Assembly (NCBI GenBank): GCA_016789305.1 | Contig: JAEURJ010000023.1 | Coordinates: forward strand, 1-64,000 | DNA from: Anaerolineales bacterium | Lineage (GTDB): Bacteria; Chloroflexota; Anaerolineae; Anaerolineales; Villigracilaceae | Direction of reading: 5' to 3' | DNA length: 64,000 bases | Shown: positions 16,937 to 25,385 of the stretch, in pieces | Layout: each line of letters starts with the position of its first letter | Numbering within the stretch: position 1 is the stretch's first letter | Notes under the pieces: model-generated | Database searches by the model: none | What the model was told of the DNA's origin: nothing | What the model saw: only the letters and a program-made list of their open reading frames with translations | Program-made: the position numbers and the translations under genes

Positions 16937-17470
16937 ATGATTGAATCCGTCTGCTATTTACTTCTCGGAATGGGAGCTGCATTCTGTGCGTACCGAGCCA
17001 TGATCTCCAACCACCTGCTCCCCTCCACCCTGTATCTGGCCTGCGTCAGCGCGTTGGCATCCATAACTCTTTACATGCTGGGGGCCCAGGAGGTCGCGGT
17101 CATTGAATTGAGCGTTGGTGCCGGGTTGGTGACAGTGTTGCTGGTTTATGCGATCAGCGTGGTGGGAGAGGATAATCTTGATCCGTCTTCGATCATCCCA
17201 AAGCCGTTGGCGTTTGTATTGGTGTCAACCATTGCGATTCTGGCTGCATCAATGGTCTATCCACTATTGACCTCGGTAAATGGAGCCGAACAAGTGCCAC
17301 TCGCGCAGGTACTTTGGAAAGAGCGCGCCCTGGATGTGTGGGTACAAGTAGCCTTGATCTTCTCAGGTGTCATGGGGGTATTGGGTTTGCTTTCAGAAAA
17401 AGAACAAAAAAATAGATCTCACGAAGAAGTCATTCCATCTGTTGAATTGGAAAAGGAAGTGCATGTATGA
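16937..17470 (+). CDS. hydrogenase membrane subunit, NuoJ/MbhD-like
   Basis: First gene of the group 4 hydrogenase operon; 177 residues with about five hydrophobic helices. The segment LGAQEVAVIELSVGAGLVT corresponds to the conserved helix of DUF4040/MbhD-type and NuoJ-type subunits, which help build the ion-translocating arm of complex I relatives. The charged tail (SEKEQKNRSHEEV) is cytoplasmic. GGAGGACCC precedes the ATG. Its end overlaps the next start by four bases. Assigned from the single conserved helix and operon position, so the exact subunit equivalence is uncertain. Confidence 0.7.
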   Translation: MIESVCYLLLGMGAAFCAYRAMISNHLLPSTLYLACVSALASITLYMLGAQEVAVIELSVGAGLVTVLLVYAISVVGEDNLDPSSIIPKPLAFVLVSTIAILAASMVYPLLTSVNGAEQVPLAQVLWKERALDVWVQVALIFSGVMGVLGLLSEKEQKNRSHEEVIPSVELEKEVHV

Positions 17471-17778
17471 CTCTCGATCCGTTGAACGCTGTTCTGATCG
17501 GTGTGATTCTTTTATTGGCGGTTGGTTTTTATGGCTTGTTGATCACCCGCAATTTGATCAAGATCGTGCTGGTGTTGCAGATTCTGGTCAAGGCAGTGGT
17601 GATCGCCTTGGTTCTGGCGGGGAAAGCTTCCGGCCAACCTGGTCTGGGACAAAGCATTGCCGCAACAGTGATCGTGGCCGATACGATCGTAGCTGTTGTT
17701 GCGCTGGCGCTCGCAGTTCAGGTCCGCATTCGCTTCGGCACTTTGGACCTATCCAAGATCTCATCGCTGCGAGGTTGA
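17467..17778 (+). CDS. hydrogenase membrane subunit, NuoK/MnhC-like
   Basis: A 103-residue protein with three hydrophobic helices, the size and topology of NuoK, MnhC/MrpC and HyfE C-terminal domains. The sequence LLITRNLIKIVLVLQILVKA and the later VIVADTIVAVVALALAVQV match the pattern of paired acidic and polar residues in helices 2 and 3. It overlaps the upstream gene by four bases and is separated from the NuoL-like gene by one base, so stoichiometric co-translation is likely. Confidence 0.78.
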   Translation: MTLDPLNAVLIGVILLLAVGFYGLLITRNLIKIVLVLQILVKAVVIALVLAGKASGQPGLGQSIAATVIVADTIVAVVALALAVQVRIRFGTLDLSKISSLRG

Positions 17779-17779
17779 T

Positions 17780-19525
17780 ATGACGGCAATCCTGGTCAGT
17801 CTTGTCATCGGCATTCCGTGGATTGGGGCGTTGATCCTTTGGCGTACAAGCGATGAAGCTCCACGCCTCCAACACACACTGGCAGTTGCGTTTTCCATCG
17901 CAGCCGGACTCTCGTCCCTGGCACTCCTCCCCTACGCTACCTCCAACACTGTGATCGATATTCCAATGGGTTCTGTTTTTGGGAACCTGACCTTCACCCC
18001 CGATGGACTTGCCGTTACATTAACAATCATCGCATGTGTGATCGGTTCTCTGGCTGTTATTTTTTCCGTCGATTACATGAAGGGCGAAGCACAACTAAGC
18101 CGCTATTATGCTTTTGTACTTCTCTTCATCGGTGCAATGGCCGGGCTGGTTCTCAGCGGAAGCATACTGTTCATGTTCTTCTTCTGGGAGATCACCGCAT
18201 TATGTTCATACGCTTTGATTTCCTTTTATAATGACGACCCCAAAGCTGTGGCGGGCGGAATCAAAGCCTTGATCATTACCCAGGTCGGCGGGGTGGGATT
18301 ACTGGCCGGCGCGTTGATCACTTATGCCACTTTGGGAAGCTATCAAATTTCCGATTTGATCAACAACACAGAATCAATGCCTGCCAATTTGCTTGGCTTG
18401 ATCGCATTTGGTTTCCTGTTGGCAGCCGCCGCTAAATCAGCACAGTTCCCGTTTCACACCTGGCTGCCGGACGCGATGGAAGCGCCCACTCCGATCAGCG
18501 CTTTGATCCACGCAGCCACGATGGTCAATGCCGGTGTATATTTGCTGGCGCGCTTTTATCCGGCTTTCGTGCATGTCCCCGGTTGGGCATTATCCGTCAC
18601 AATCGTTGGATTGATCTCTGCATTGATCACAGCTTTTATGGCGCTCACTGCAACTGATCTAAAACGTGCATTGGCTTATTCAACCGTCAGCCAACTAGGG
18701 TACATGGTGTATGCCATCGGCGTGGGTGGGTTTTTCGCCAGTCAATTCCACTTGTTAAGTCATGCCGTCTTCAAGGCGCTTCTATTCCTCGCGGCAGGCG
18801 CGGTCATCCACGCCGCAGGGACTCGCGATATGCGACGCATGGGCGCGCTCGGCAGGCAAATGCCGTTCGTACGAAATGTTTTCATCCTCGGTGCGCTGGC
18901 GTTGATGGGATTACCGATATTGAATGGTTTTTGGAGCAAGGAATTAATTCTTGAAATGGGGTTAACGCATGGTCCGCTGTGGGCATACGTTGGGATGCTG
19001 CTCGTCGCAGGCATGACTGCTTTCTATACACTGCGCATGACATGGTTGGTCTTCTTCGGGAAAGCACGCGAAGCATTGCATGTCCACGAGACTGGCATTG
19101 CAATGAAAATATCGCTTGGTCTGCTGGCAATCGGAACATTCACTACCTGGCTATTGGCCGGGCCGTTCAGCCACATGCTGCAACAGACATTGGTATTCCA
19201 TTCAGTCACTGAATTAACCACACTTGAGTTGGTGGAGGAAATTCTCTTCACACCTGCCACGTACGGCGCGTTGGCTGTCGTCACTTTGGGATTGGGAATC
19301 TTTTGGTTGGGGAGGAAGCAGGCTGCAGTGGGGAAGGAAGCGCGGTTTGACATCCTCAGCCGTGAAAGTTTCGGATTCGAATGGCTGAATCGTCAGGTCA
19401 CATCACTCACCTTGCAAGCCGGGTCTGCATTACAGAAAACACAGACCGGGAAATTAAATTGGAATGTGATGGGGATTCTCGGCGCACTGCTCGCTGTGCT
19501 GGCTTTCCTACTTTGGAGCGCATAA
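17780..19525 (+). CDS. hydrogenase membrane subunit, NuoL/MrpA-type antiporter-like
   Basis: A 581-residue polytopic protein of the proton-conducting membrane transporter family (Proton_antipo_M). Key features are EITALCSYALISFY, the AKSAQFPFHTWLPDAMEAPTPISALIHAATMV block typical of NuoL, and the KRALAYSTVSQLGYM motif containing the channel lysine region. The C-terminal part adds helices and a short soluble linker. ATG 17780 is used because it follows the NuoK-like stop by one base; earlier in-frame codons overlap that gene. It probably translocates protons or sodium as electrons pass from ferredoxin to the hydrogenase. Confidence 0.88.
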   Translation: MTAILVSLVIGIPWIGALILWRTSDEAPRLQHTLAVAFSIAAGLSSLALLPYATSNTVIDIPMGSVFGNLTFTPDGLAVTLTIIACVIGSLAVIFSVDYMKGEAQLSRYYAFVLLFIGAMAGLVLSGSILFMFFFWEITALCSYALISFYNDDPKAVAGGIKALIITQVGGVGLLAGALITYATLGSYQISDLINNTESMPANLLGLIAFGFLLAAAAKSAQFPFHTWLPDAMEAPTPISALIHAATMVNAGVYLLARFYPAFVHVPGWALSVTIVGLISALITAFMALTATDLKRALAYSTVSQLGYMVYAIGVGGFFASQFHLLSHAVFKALLFLAAGAVIHAAGTRDMRRMGALGRQMPFVRNVFILGALALMGLPILNGFWSKELILEMGLTHGPLWAYVGMLLVAGMTAFYTLRMTWLVFFGKAREALHVHETGIAMKISLGLLAIGTFTTWLLAGPFSHMLQQTLVFHSVTELTTLELVEEILFTPATYGALAVVTLGLGIFWLGRKQAAVGKEARFDILSRESFGFEWLNRQVTSLTLQAGSALQKTQTGKLNWNVMGILGALLAVLAFLLWSA

Positions 19526-19526
19526 A

Positions 19527-21011
19527 ATGAATCTGACAATATTTCCGTGGATGATCGCAGTTCCATTGGGCGCTTCGCCGTTGGTGTATTTGGCGGGACG
19601 ATTATTCCGCCCAAGCTGGGTGCGCGGATTGGCTTTGTTCGCACTGTTGTTGAGTTGGATTCCGTTTGTCTTAATTTTTACCGGGCAGGGAATGCAATTA
19701 TCTTTCAACGTTGAAACGATTGGATTACAGGCCGATGGAATTAGTTTATTGCTGGCAGCAGTGACGTTGGCATTGGGGACGGTCGTCGTGCTTTTCTCCG
19801 GGCCATATATGGCAGGCGAAGTGGGCGAGGAAAAATATTATGCCATGCTGCTGGCGATGATCGGGTTCATGATCGGGCTGGGATGCGCAAAGGATCTCTT
19901 CAATTTCTGGATGTGGTTCGAGGCAATGGCGGTCTCATCTTATTTATTGGTTGCGTTCTATCGCGAGGTCCCCGCTTCATTGGAAGCCGGCGTGAAGTAT
20001 CTCGTGCAAAGTGCGGTGGGATCGGTTTTCGTTCTGTTGGGAATCGCATTGGTGCTTGGCAATACCGGCTCGCTGGATATGGATGAAATTCGTTCCGCAA
20101 CAGGGACTCTGCCTCAAAGCGGACTCGCATTGGCTGGCGCTTTCTTTGTGATCGGCTTCGGTGTGAAGGTGGCACTCGTGCCATTGCACACCTGGCTGCC
20201 GGATGCGCATTCTCAGGCTCCCAGCGGAATCAGTGCCATGCTTTCAGGCGTGGTGATCGAAGCTGGCTTGATCGCCATGCTGCGCGCACTTTCCACATTG
20301 GGCATTCTCTCTGTTTCATGGGGAATGCTTTTCCTTGGCTTCGGCACGTTGAACATGCTCTTCGGCAACCTGATGGCCTTACAGCAAACACAAGTGAAAC
20401 GCATGTTGGCGTACTCCAGCTTGAGTCACATCGGGTACATGCTTTTGGGAATTGGCTTCGCGCTTTCGGACGGTCAGCAGGCCGGGGCGCAGGGAGCGGC
20501 GTTCCATCTGTTCAATCACATGCTGATGAAGGGATTGGCCTTCCTCGCAGCCGGCGCGTTCATGTTCGCGTTGTTCCATCAAAATCAAGTCCAACGTTCG
20601 CTGGAGGTGAAAGACCTCGCGGGCGCGGCTCGCAAATATCCGCTCGCGGCGTTGACCTTCAGCATCGCACTGCTTGCATTGGGCGGACTCCCCCCTTTGG
20701 CTGGTTTCATGTCCAAATGGCAAATCTTCGTGGCAGGCTTTCAAAGTGGAAACGGTTGGCTGATGGGATTGGTGATCTTCGCCGCATTGAACAGCGTTTT
20801 ATCTTTGGCATATTATGCGCCAGTCGTCAACATGATGTATCGTCAAAAAATGGGTGATGCAATTGAGCAAGGCAAATCAATTCCGCTGGCGATGAATATT
20901 TCACTCGTTTTGCTGGCGCTATCCATCGTGGTGATTGGTTTATGGCCTTCCCTGATGAACTGGCTCACAGAACCCGCCGGGCAGGCGATCTTATCGGCAT
21001 TCGGTCAATAG
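19527..21011 (+). CDS. hydrogenase membrane subunit, NuoN/MrpD-type antiporter-like
   Basis: A second, distinct antiporter-like subunit of 494 residues and about 14 helices. It carries the WFEAMAVSSYLLVAFYRE region with the conserved Glu, the VALVPLHTWLPDAHSQAPSGISAMLSG motif, and QVKRMLAYSSLSHIGYM. It starts one base after the NuoL-like stop. Two antiporter-like subunits in one group 4 hydrogenase resemble Hyf/Mbh-type rather than minimal Ech/Hyc arrangements and suggest a larger ion-pumping arm. Confidence 0.87.
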   Translation: MNLTIFPWMIAVPLGASPLVYLAGRLFRPSWVRGLALFALLLSWIPFVLIFTGQGMQLSFNVETIGLQADGISLLLAAVTLALGTVVVLFSGPYMAGEVGEEKYYAMLLAMIGFMIGLGCAKDLFNFWMWFEAMAVSSYLLVAFYREVPASLEAGVKYLVQSAVGSVFVLLGIALVLGNTGSLDMDEIRSATGTLPQSGLALAGAFFVIGFGVKVALVPLHTWLPDAHSQAPSGISAMLSGVVIEAGLIAMLRALSTLGILSVSWGMLFLGFGTLNMLFGNLMALQQTQVKRMLAYSSLSHIGYMLLGIGFALSDGQQAGAQGAAFHLFNHMLMKGLAFLAAGAFMFALFHQNQVQRSLEVKDLAGAARKYPLAALTFSIALLALGGLPPLAGFMSKWQIFVAGFQSGNGWLMGLVIFAALNSVLSLAYYAPVVNMMYRQKMGDAIEQGKSIPLAMNISLVLLALSIVVIGLWPSLMNWLTEPAGQAILSAFGQ

Positions 21012-21026
21012 CACCTGGAGATGAAC

Positions 21027-21341
21027 ATGGAAAATTTAATTCTCACTCCACCCATCGCATTTGGCATCTACGGTTTATTGGTTGGGATTTTATATCTGAT
21101 TGGCCGGGCGATCGCAATGCGCGGAAAAGCCAACACTTCAAAAGCGAGTGGATATGCGAGCGGTGAAAAAGCAGACCCCGAGCCCGCTGCGCCGGGGTAT
21201 CGTCCATTCTTTGTGGTGGCTTTGTTCTTCGCCATCCTGCATCTCGGCGTACTGATGCTTGGCACCGGCAGGCTGGAACCTTCCACGATCGTGTATATCG
21301 GCGGATTGATGTTGGCCTTGTTGGCCCTCATCCTCGGATAG
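21027..21341 (+). CDS. small hydrogenase membrane subunit, NuoA-like
   Basis: A 104-residue protein with an N-terminal helix (AFGIYGLLVGILYLIGRAIA), a charged loop rich in Lys, Ser and Glu, and two C-terminal helices beginning PFFVVALFFAILHLGVL. That layout resembles NuoA and equivalent small subunits that clamp the NuoH-like protein. ATG 21027 is chosen since CTGGAG lies 6 bases upstream; the ATG at 21021 abuts the same site. Similarity is weak at the sequence level, so the NuoA label rests on topology, size and position between the antiporter genes and the soluble arm genes. Confidence 0.6.
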   Translation: MENLILTPPIAFGIYGLLVGILYLIGRAIAMRGKANTSKASGYASGEKADPEPAAPGYRPFFVVALFFAILHLGVLMLGTGRLEPSTIVYIGGLMLALLALILG

Positions 21342-21354
21342 ACGGAGATTGGTC

Positions 21355-21852
21355 ATGAATACACAAAGTTACGTCAATCAATTGATGAGCGGGATTGCAA
21401 CCTGGTCGCGGATCAATTCCCCGTGGGCGATCCATTTCAACAGCGGCTCATGCAACGGCTGTGACATCGAGATCCTCGCCACGTTGACTCCACGGTATGA
21501 CATCGAACGCTTCGGGATCAAGCTGCGCGGAAGTCCACGCCATGCGGATGTGTTGATCTGCACCGGACCGGTCACGCGTCAGGCGCGCGAACGCCTGCTT
21601 CGCATCTACGAGCAGATGCCTGAACCGAAGTTTGTCGTCGCCGTAGGATCGTGCGGCATCTCTGGCGGAGTCTTTCAAGGCTGTTACAACATCGTCGGCC
21701 ACATCGACGAAGTGCTGCCGGTCCATGCCTACATCCCCGGCTGTCCCCCACGCCCCGAAGCGATCATCGATGGCATTGTCAAATTGTTGACACATCTCAA
21801 GAACGGCTCGCGACCGCAACCGCTCAAGCTTTCGCATCAGGAGATTGCATGA
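21355..21852 (+). CDS. group 4 [NiFe] hydrogenase small subunit (NuoB-like)
   Basis: Holds the [4Fe-4S] cluster next to the active site. The 165-residue protein has cluster ligands Cys33 and Cys36 (SCNGCDIE), Cys100 (VGSCGISGG) and Cys130 (PGCPPRPE), the four-cysteine set of NuoB, HycG and EchC. Like other group 4 small subunits it lacks the extra C-terminal clusters of uptake hydrogenases. ATG 21355 has CGGAG 7 bases upstream; a TTG two codons before is less likely. It overlaps the large-subunit start (ATGA at 21849-21852). Confidence 0.9.
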   Translation: MNTQSYVNQLMSGIATWSRINSPWAIHFNSGSCNGCDIEILATLTPRYDIERFGIKLRGSPRHADVLICTGPVTRQARERLLRIYEQMPEPKFVVAVGSCGISGGVFQGCYNIVGHIDEVLPVHAYIPGCPPRPEAIIDGIVKLLTHLKNGSRPQPLKLSHQEIA

Positions 21853-23528
21853 CAACAGAAACCCTGCTTCAACGCGCAACCGAATTGCTTGCACCTTTCT
21901 CAAAAGGAAACACAACGCCTGAGACCAATCGCCTGGATGTGCAAATCGACGCGAATGATTTACCCGCTGCCACGTCTGCATTGATCAGTAATTCGTGGGG
22001 ATATCTTTCCGCGATCACTCCCATGGATTTGGGTGCAGAAGCGAACAAATTGGAAGCCATCTACCATTTCTGCGAAGGCGCGGCCGTCACCAGCCTGCGA
22101 ATTCAACTGCCGCGTGAAGACCGCCCCAGAATTCCATCCATCAGCAATCTCATCCCCGTGGCCTCTTTCTTCGAGCGCGAGTTGGGAGAAATGCTGGGCG
22201 TGGACGTTGTTGGAACTCCGGACTCATCGCGTCTGTTCCTGCCGGATGATTGGCCGGATGGAGTGTATCCATTACGCGAGGAGTTTTCCATTGAACAAGC
22301 TACTCCCGTGGAGCCGCATGAAACACTTCCAGAATTTGGACGCACAGGCAACAAGTTCACTGTTCCCATTGGACCACAACATCCTGCATTGAAAGAACCG
22401 GGGCACTTCGAGTTTTCTGTGGACGGCGAAGTCATCACCGGCGCACGTATGCGCTTGGGTTATGTCCATCGCGGCATGGAGAAAGCCACCCAGGAACGCA
22501 ATTGGATCCAGAATCTATATTTGCTCGAACGAGTCTGCGGCATCTGTTCACACACGCATACCAGCGCCTATGCCTATGGAGTTGAAAAACTTGCACAGGT
22601 GGAAGTACCGCTGCGCGCGCTGGCGATCCGTGAGATCATTGCCGGGCTGGAGCGTGTCCACAGTCACCTGCTTTGGTTGGGAGTCGCAGCCCATGAAGCC
22701 GGCTTTGACACACTCTTCATGTATTCATGGCGTGACCGTGAAACTGTGATGGACTTGCTTGAAGAACTGACCGGCAATCGGGTCAATTATTCCATCACGG
22801 TACTTGGCGGGGTCAAACACGACATTACTGCGGAAAATTCCCACTCGATCCATACAGCATTGGATTATCTCGAAGAACGCATCCGTCATTATTTGAACAT
22901 TGTCACTACCGATACAACTTTCCTGCAGCGCACGCGCGGCATCGGCACCATGAACCTGGATGAAGCAAAACACTTTGGTGCGCTCGGACCCACTGCACGA
23001 GCCTCCGGTTTGGTCCGCGATGTACGCATCGACTCACCTTATGGTGCCTATCATCATTTCCCGGTCAGCATCGTCACCGATGAACGCGGCGATTTGGAAG
23101 CGCGTTTTGTCGTGCGCATGAAGGAACTGCTGGTCACCTGCTTCACCATCCGCACAATCGTGGACAATATGCCGGCCGGCGAGCTCACCACCCGCTTTCC
23201 ACGGAAAATCCCCGCCGGTGAAACCATCAGCCGGGTGGAAGCCCCTCGTGGTGAAGCCTTCTATTTCATAAAAAGCGGCGGCGGTGAAAATCCCGTGAGG
23301 GTCAAAATTCGCACGCCCAGTTTGTGCAATTGGACCTCTGTCTTAAATAAAGCAGTCGGTCATCAACTGGCAGATGTACCCATGCTCATCGCCGGCATGG
23401 ACCCCTGCTTCTCGTGCAACGACCGCATGATCACTGTCCGCAGAAAAGACGATTCACAAACTTTAAGCTGGTCGCAAATGCGCGAATATGGGATCAAGAA
23501 ATATGCAGCCATGCGGGAGATGAAATGA
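21849..23528 (+). CDS. group 4 [NiFe] hydrogenase large subunit, NuoC-NuoD fusion
   Basis: The 559 residues combine an N-terminal NuoC-like domain (about 1-150, with FFERELGEMLGV) and a NuoD-like catalytic domain beginning near VPIGPQHPALKEPGHF. Both nickel-ligand motifs are intact: RVCGICSH (Cys230, Cys233) and DPCFSCNDR (Cys520, Cys523). Complex I NuoD lacks these cysteines, so this is a real hydrogenase, not a respiratory dehydrogenase. After Arg526 there are 33 more residues starting with Met, the same kind of tail that HycI removes from E. coli HycE between Arg and Met. ATG 21849 is chosen from CAGGAG upstream and overlap with the small subunit stop. It should reduce protons to hydrogen, or the reverse, with electrons from ferredoxin. 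Confidence 0.93.
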   Translation: MTTETLLQRATELLAPFSKGNTTPETNRLDVQIDANDLPAATSALISNSWGYLSAITPMDLGAEANKLEAIYHFCEGAAVTSLRIQLPREDRPRIPSISNLIPVASFFERELGEMLGVDVVGTPDSSRLFLPDDWPDGVYPLREEFSIEQATPVEPHETLPEFGRTGNKFTVPIGPQHPALKEPGHFEFSVDGEVITGARMRLGYVHRGMEKATQERNWIQNLYLLERVCGICSHTHTSAYAYGVEKLAQVEVPLRALAIREIIAGLERVHSHLLWLGVAAHEAGFDTLFMYSWRDRETVMDLLEELTGNRVNYSITVLGGVKHDITAENSHSIHTALDYLEERIRHYLNIVTTDTTFLQRTRGIGTMNLDEAKHFGALGPTARASGLVRDVRIDSPYGAYHHFPVSIVTDERGDLEARFVVRMKELLVTCFTIRTIVDNMPAGELTTRFPRKIPAGETISRVEAPRGEAFYFIKSGGGENPVRVKIRTPSLCNWTSVLNKAVGHQLADVPMLIAGMDPCFSCNDRMITVRRKDDSQTLSWSQMREYGIKKYAAMREMK

Positions 23529-24448
23529 ACATTCTCACCTCTCTCCTCTCTCTGATGTTTTTCCCGGCAGGCATCAGCCTGATCTTGAGCGGAATGTTGT
23601 ACGAATGGGCTGACAGAAAACTGGTGGCGCGTTTTCAAAACCGTATCGGTCCGCGTTGGTTCCAGCCATTGGCAGATACCATCAAGCTGCTTTCAAAAGA
23701 AGAGATCACGCCGCACGGGATTAACAACTTTCTTTTTTATGGCCTGCCCATCGTCGCGCTTTCCGGCGCGTTGACAGCTGCGCTATATACCCCCGTGTTG
23801 GGTCTCACGCCGATCTATTCTTTTCAAGGCGATCTGATCGTTTCTTTATATCTTCTCTCATTACTAACCATGTGTACCGGCCTCGCCGGTTGGAACAGCA
23901 CCAGTCGATTCTCACTCGTCGGCGCAACGCGTTCTTTGACTCAGCTCTTTGCATATGAAGCACCGTTCCTTCTCGCGCTGCTCGGCCCCGCAATGGCCGC
24001 CGGCTCGTGGATGATCAAAGATGTCAGCACTTATGCAAGCAACCATTGGATGTTCATTACACAGCCGGTTGGATTCATCGTGGCCTTGATCGGATTAATG
24101 GGCAAGCTCGAACTTCCGCCGTTCGACGCCCCCGAAGCAGAGACCGAGATCGTCGCCGGTGCTTTGACCGAATATTCCGGCCGCGGCCTGGCTTTGTTCC
24201 ACATCGGCAAATCGGTGGAATTGGTGGTCGCCATCAGCCTGGTCACCGCATTTTATTTGGGCGGCATCGGCAATCCATTGATCTTCATCCTTAAAACATT
24301 AGCCATCCTGTTATTCCTTGCCACATTGCAATCGATGCTCACCCGCCTGCGCATCGACCAGACCGTTGGCATGTGGTGGCGCTTCGGAGCCTTGCTTGCC
24401 CTGCTGCAAATTTTAGTCATCATCTTATTGAAAGGATGGCTGATATGA
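23525..24448 (+). CDS. hydrogenase membrane subunit, NuoH/HycD-like
   Basis: The 307-residue membrane subunit that anchors the soluble arm and connects it to the ion channel. It has about eight helices. NRIGPRWFQPLADTIKLLSKEEITP near residue 37 is the NuoH/HycD signature, and ELPPFDAPEAETEIVAGALTEYSG carries the conserved acidic loop. The start overlaps the large-subunit stop (ATGA) and its own stop overlaps the ferredoxin start, showing continuous translational coupling. Confidence 0.9.
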   Translation: MNILTSLLSLMFFPAGISLILSGMLYEWADRKLVARFQNRIGPRWFQPLADTIKLLSKEEITPHGINNFLFYGLPIVALSGALTAALYTPVLGLTPIYSFQGDLIVSLYLLSLLTMCTGLAGWNSTSRFSLVGATRSLTQLFAYEAPFLLALLGPAMAAGSWMIKDVSTYASNHWMFITQPVGFIVALIGLMGKLELPPFDAPEAETEIVAGALTEYSGRGLALFHIGKSVELVVAISLVTAFYLGGIGNPLIFILKTLAILLFLATLQSMLTRLRIDQTVGMWWRFGALLALLQILVIILLKGWLI

Positions 24449-24864
24449 AAATCGGTTCCATGTTCAAGGATATTCTCAAATCATTCTTCAGTGCGCCGGT
24501 TACGGAGACCTATCCGCTAAAAAAACCGCAGACCGCAAAACGCTTCCGTGGACGCCTGCACTTCGACCCGGTCAAATGCACAGGCTGCAATCTATGTTCC
24601 AAGGACTGCCCTGCCTATGCACTCGAAGTCATCATTCTGGATCGCGCGGCCAAACGATTTGTCGTCCGTTACAATATCGATCGCTGTGCGTACTGCGGTC
24701 AATGCATTCAATCCTGCAAATTCAAATGCATCACCATGCCCAACGATGATTGGGAACTGGCCGCATTGGATACGGAAAAATTTACCGCCTATTTTGGGAA
24801 GGATGAAGACGTTGCCCGAGTCCTGGAAAATCCAACTCCATCAGCACCTCTCAAGGAAGAATAA
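24445..24864 (+). CDS. hydrogenase ferredoxin-like subunit, NuoI/HycF-like
   Basis: A 139-residue electron-transfer subunit with two [4Fe-4S] motifs: CTGCNLCSKDCP and CAYCGQCIQSCK. These carry electrons from a soluble donor, probably ferredoxin, toward the small subunit. An N-terminal amphipathic segment (MKIGSMFKDILKSFFSAPV) resembles the membrane-contact region of NuoI. ATG 24445 overlaps the NuoH-like stop; AAGG lies 9 bases upstream. An alternative ATG three codons earlier is possible. Confidence 0.88.
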   Translation: MKIGSMFKDILKSFFSAPVTETYPLKKPQTAKRFRGRLHFDPVKCTGCNLCSKDCPAYALEVIILDRAAKRFVVRYNIDRCAYCGQCIQSCKFKCITMPNDDWELAALDTEKFTAYFGKDEDVARVLENPTPSAPLKEE

Positions 24865-25318
24865 CCGCCTCGGACTCCCCCGAACCTGCCTCGTCGGAAT
24901 AGGCAGTGACCTGCGCGGAGACGACTCCGCCGGGTTGTTGGTGGCGCGCGGGTTGCAGCATTTACAATCCAATAATTTGCTCATCATCGATGGCGGCCCC
25001 GCGCCTGAAAATTTCAGCAGTAGGTTAAAAAAATTTAATCCCGAGCTTGTCATCTTCATCGACGCCACACATATGGACGAGCCACCCGGCACGATTCGGT
25101 GGATTCCGCTTGAATCCATCGATGGCATGAGCGCTTCGACTCACTCACTACCTTTATCCATGCTTGCAAACTTTCTTGTTGCCGAACTTGGCTGTGATGT
25201 TACAGTCCTTGGCATTCAACCCGTACAAAATGAGATCGATTCAAGCCCGAGTGCCTCCGTTCAAAATGCTGTGGAGGGAATCCTGGCGGAACTGAAAAAA
25301 GTATTTACCCAATCTTAA
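24803..25318 (+). CDS. hycI: [NiFe] hydrogenase maturation protease, HycI-like
   Basis: Cleaves the C-terminal tail from the nickel-loaded large subunit. It shows the peptidase M52 pattern: LVGIGSDLRGDDSAG with the nickel-sensing acidic residue, IIDGGPAPENF, IFIDATHM with the second acidic ligand, and STHSLPLSML. Start is uncertain: ATG 24803 gives 171 residues and a 62-base overlap with the ferredoxin gene, leaving about 28 residues before the first beta strand, longer than HycI; no ATG, GTG or TTG lies closer. Presence here agrees with the uncleaved tail of the large subunit. Other maturation genes (hypA-F) are not in the window. Confidence 0.8.
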   Translation: MKTLPESWKIQLHQHLSRKNNRLGLPRTCLVGIGSDLRGDDSAGLLVARGLQHLQSNNLLIIDGGPAPENFSSRLKKFNPELVIFIDATHMDEPPGTIRWIPLESIDGMSASTHSLPLSMLANFLVAELGCDVTVLGIQPVQNEIDSSPSASVQNAVEGILAELKKVFTQS

Positions 25319-25385
25319 AGTGACGCAACCAAATCAAAGTTATTGATGCGGTAAAATTATTTACCCGTCACTTAAGGAAACAATC

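Noticed and set aside
16937..25318. Respiratory complex I (NADH dehydrogenase)
   Set aside because: NuoE, F and G are absent and the large subunit keeps both CxxC nickel motifs and a protease, so it is a hydrogenase.
16937..25318. Formate hydrogenlyase
   Set aside because: No formate dehydrogenase, HycB-type linker or formate transporter gene lies in or next to the operon; the link cannot be claimed.
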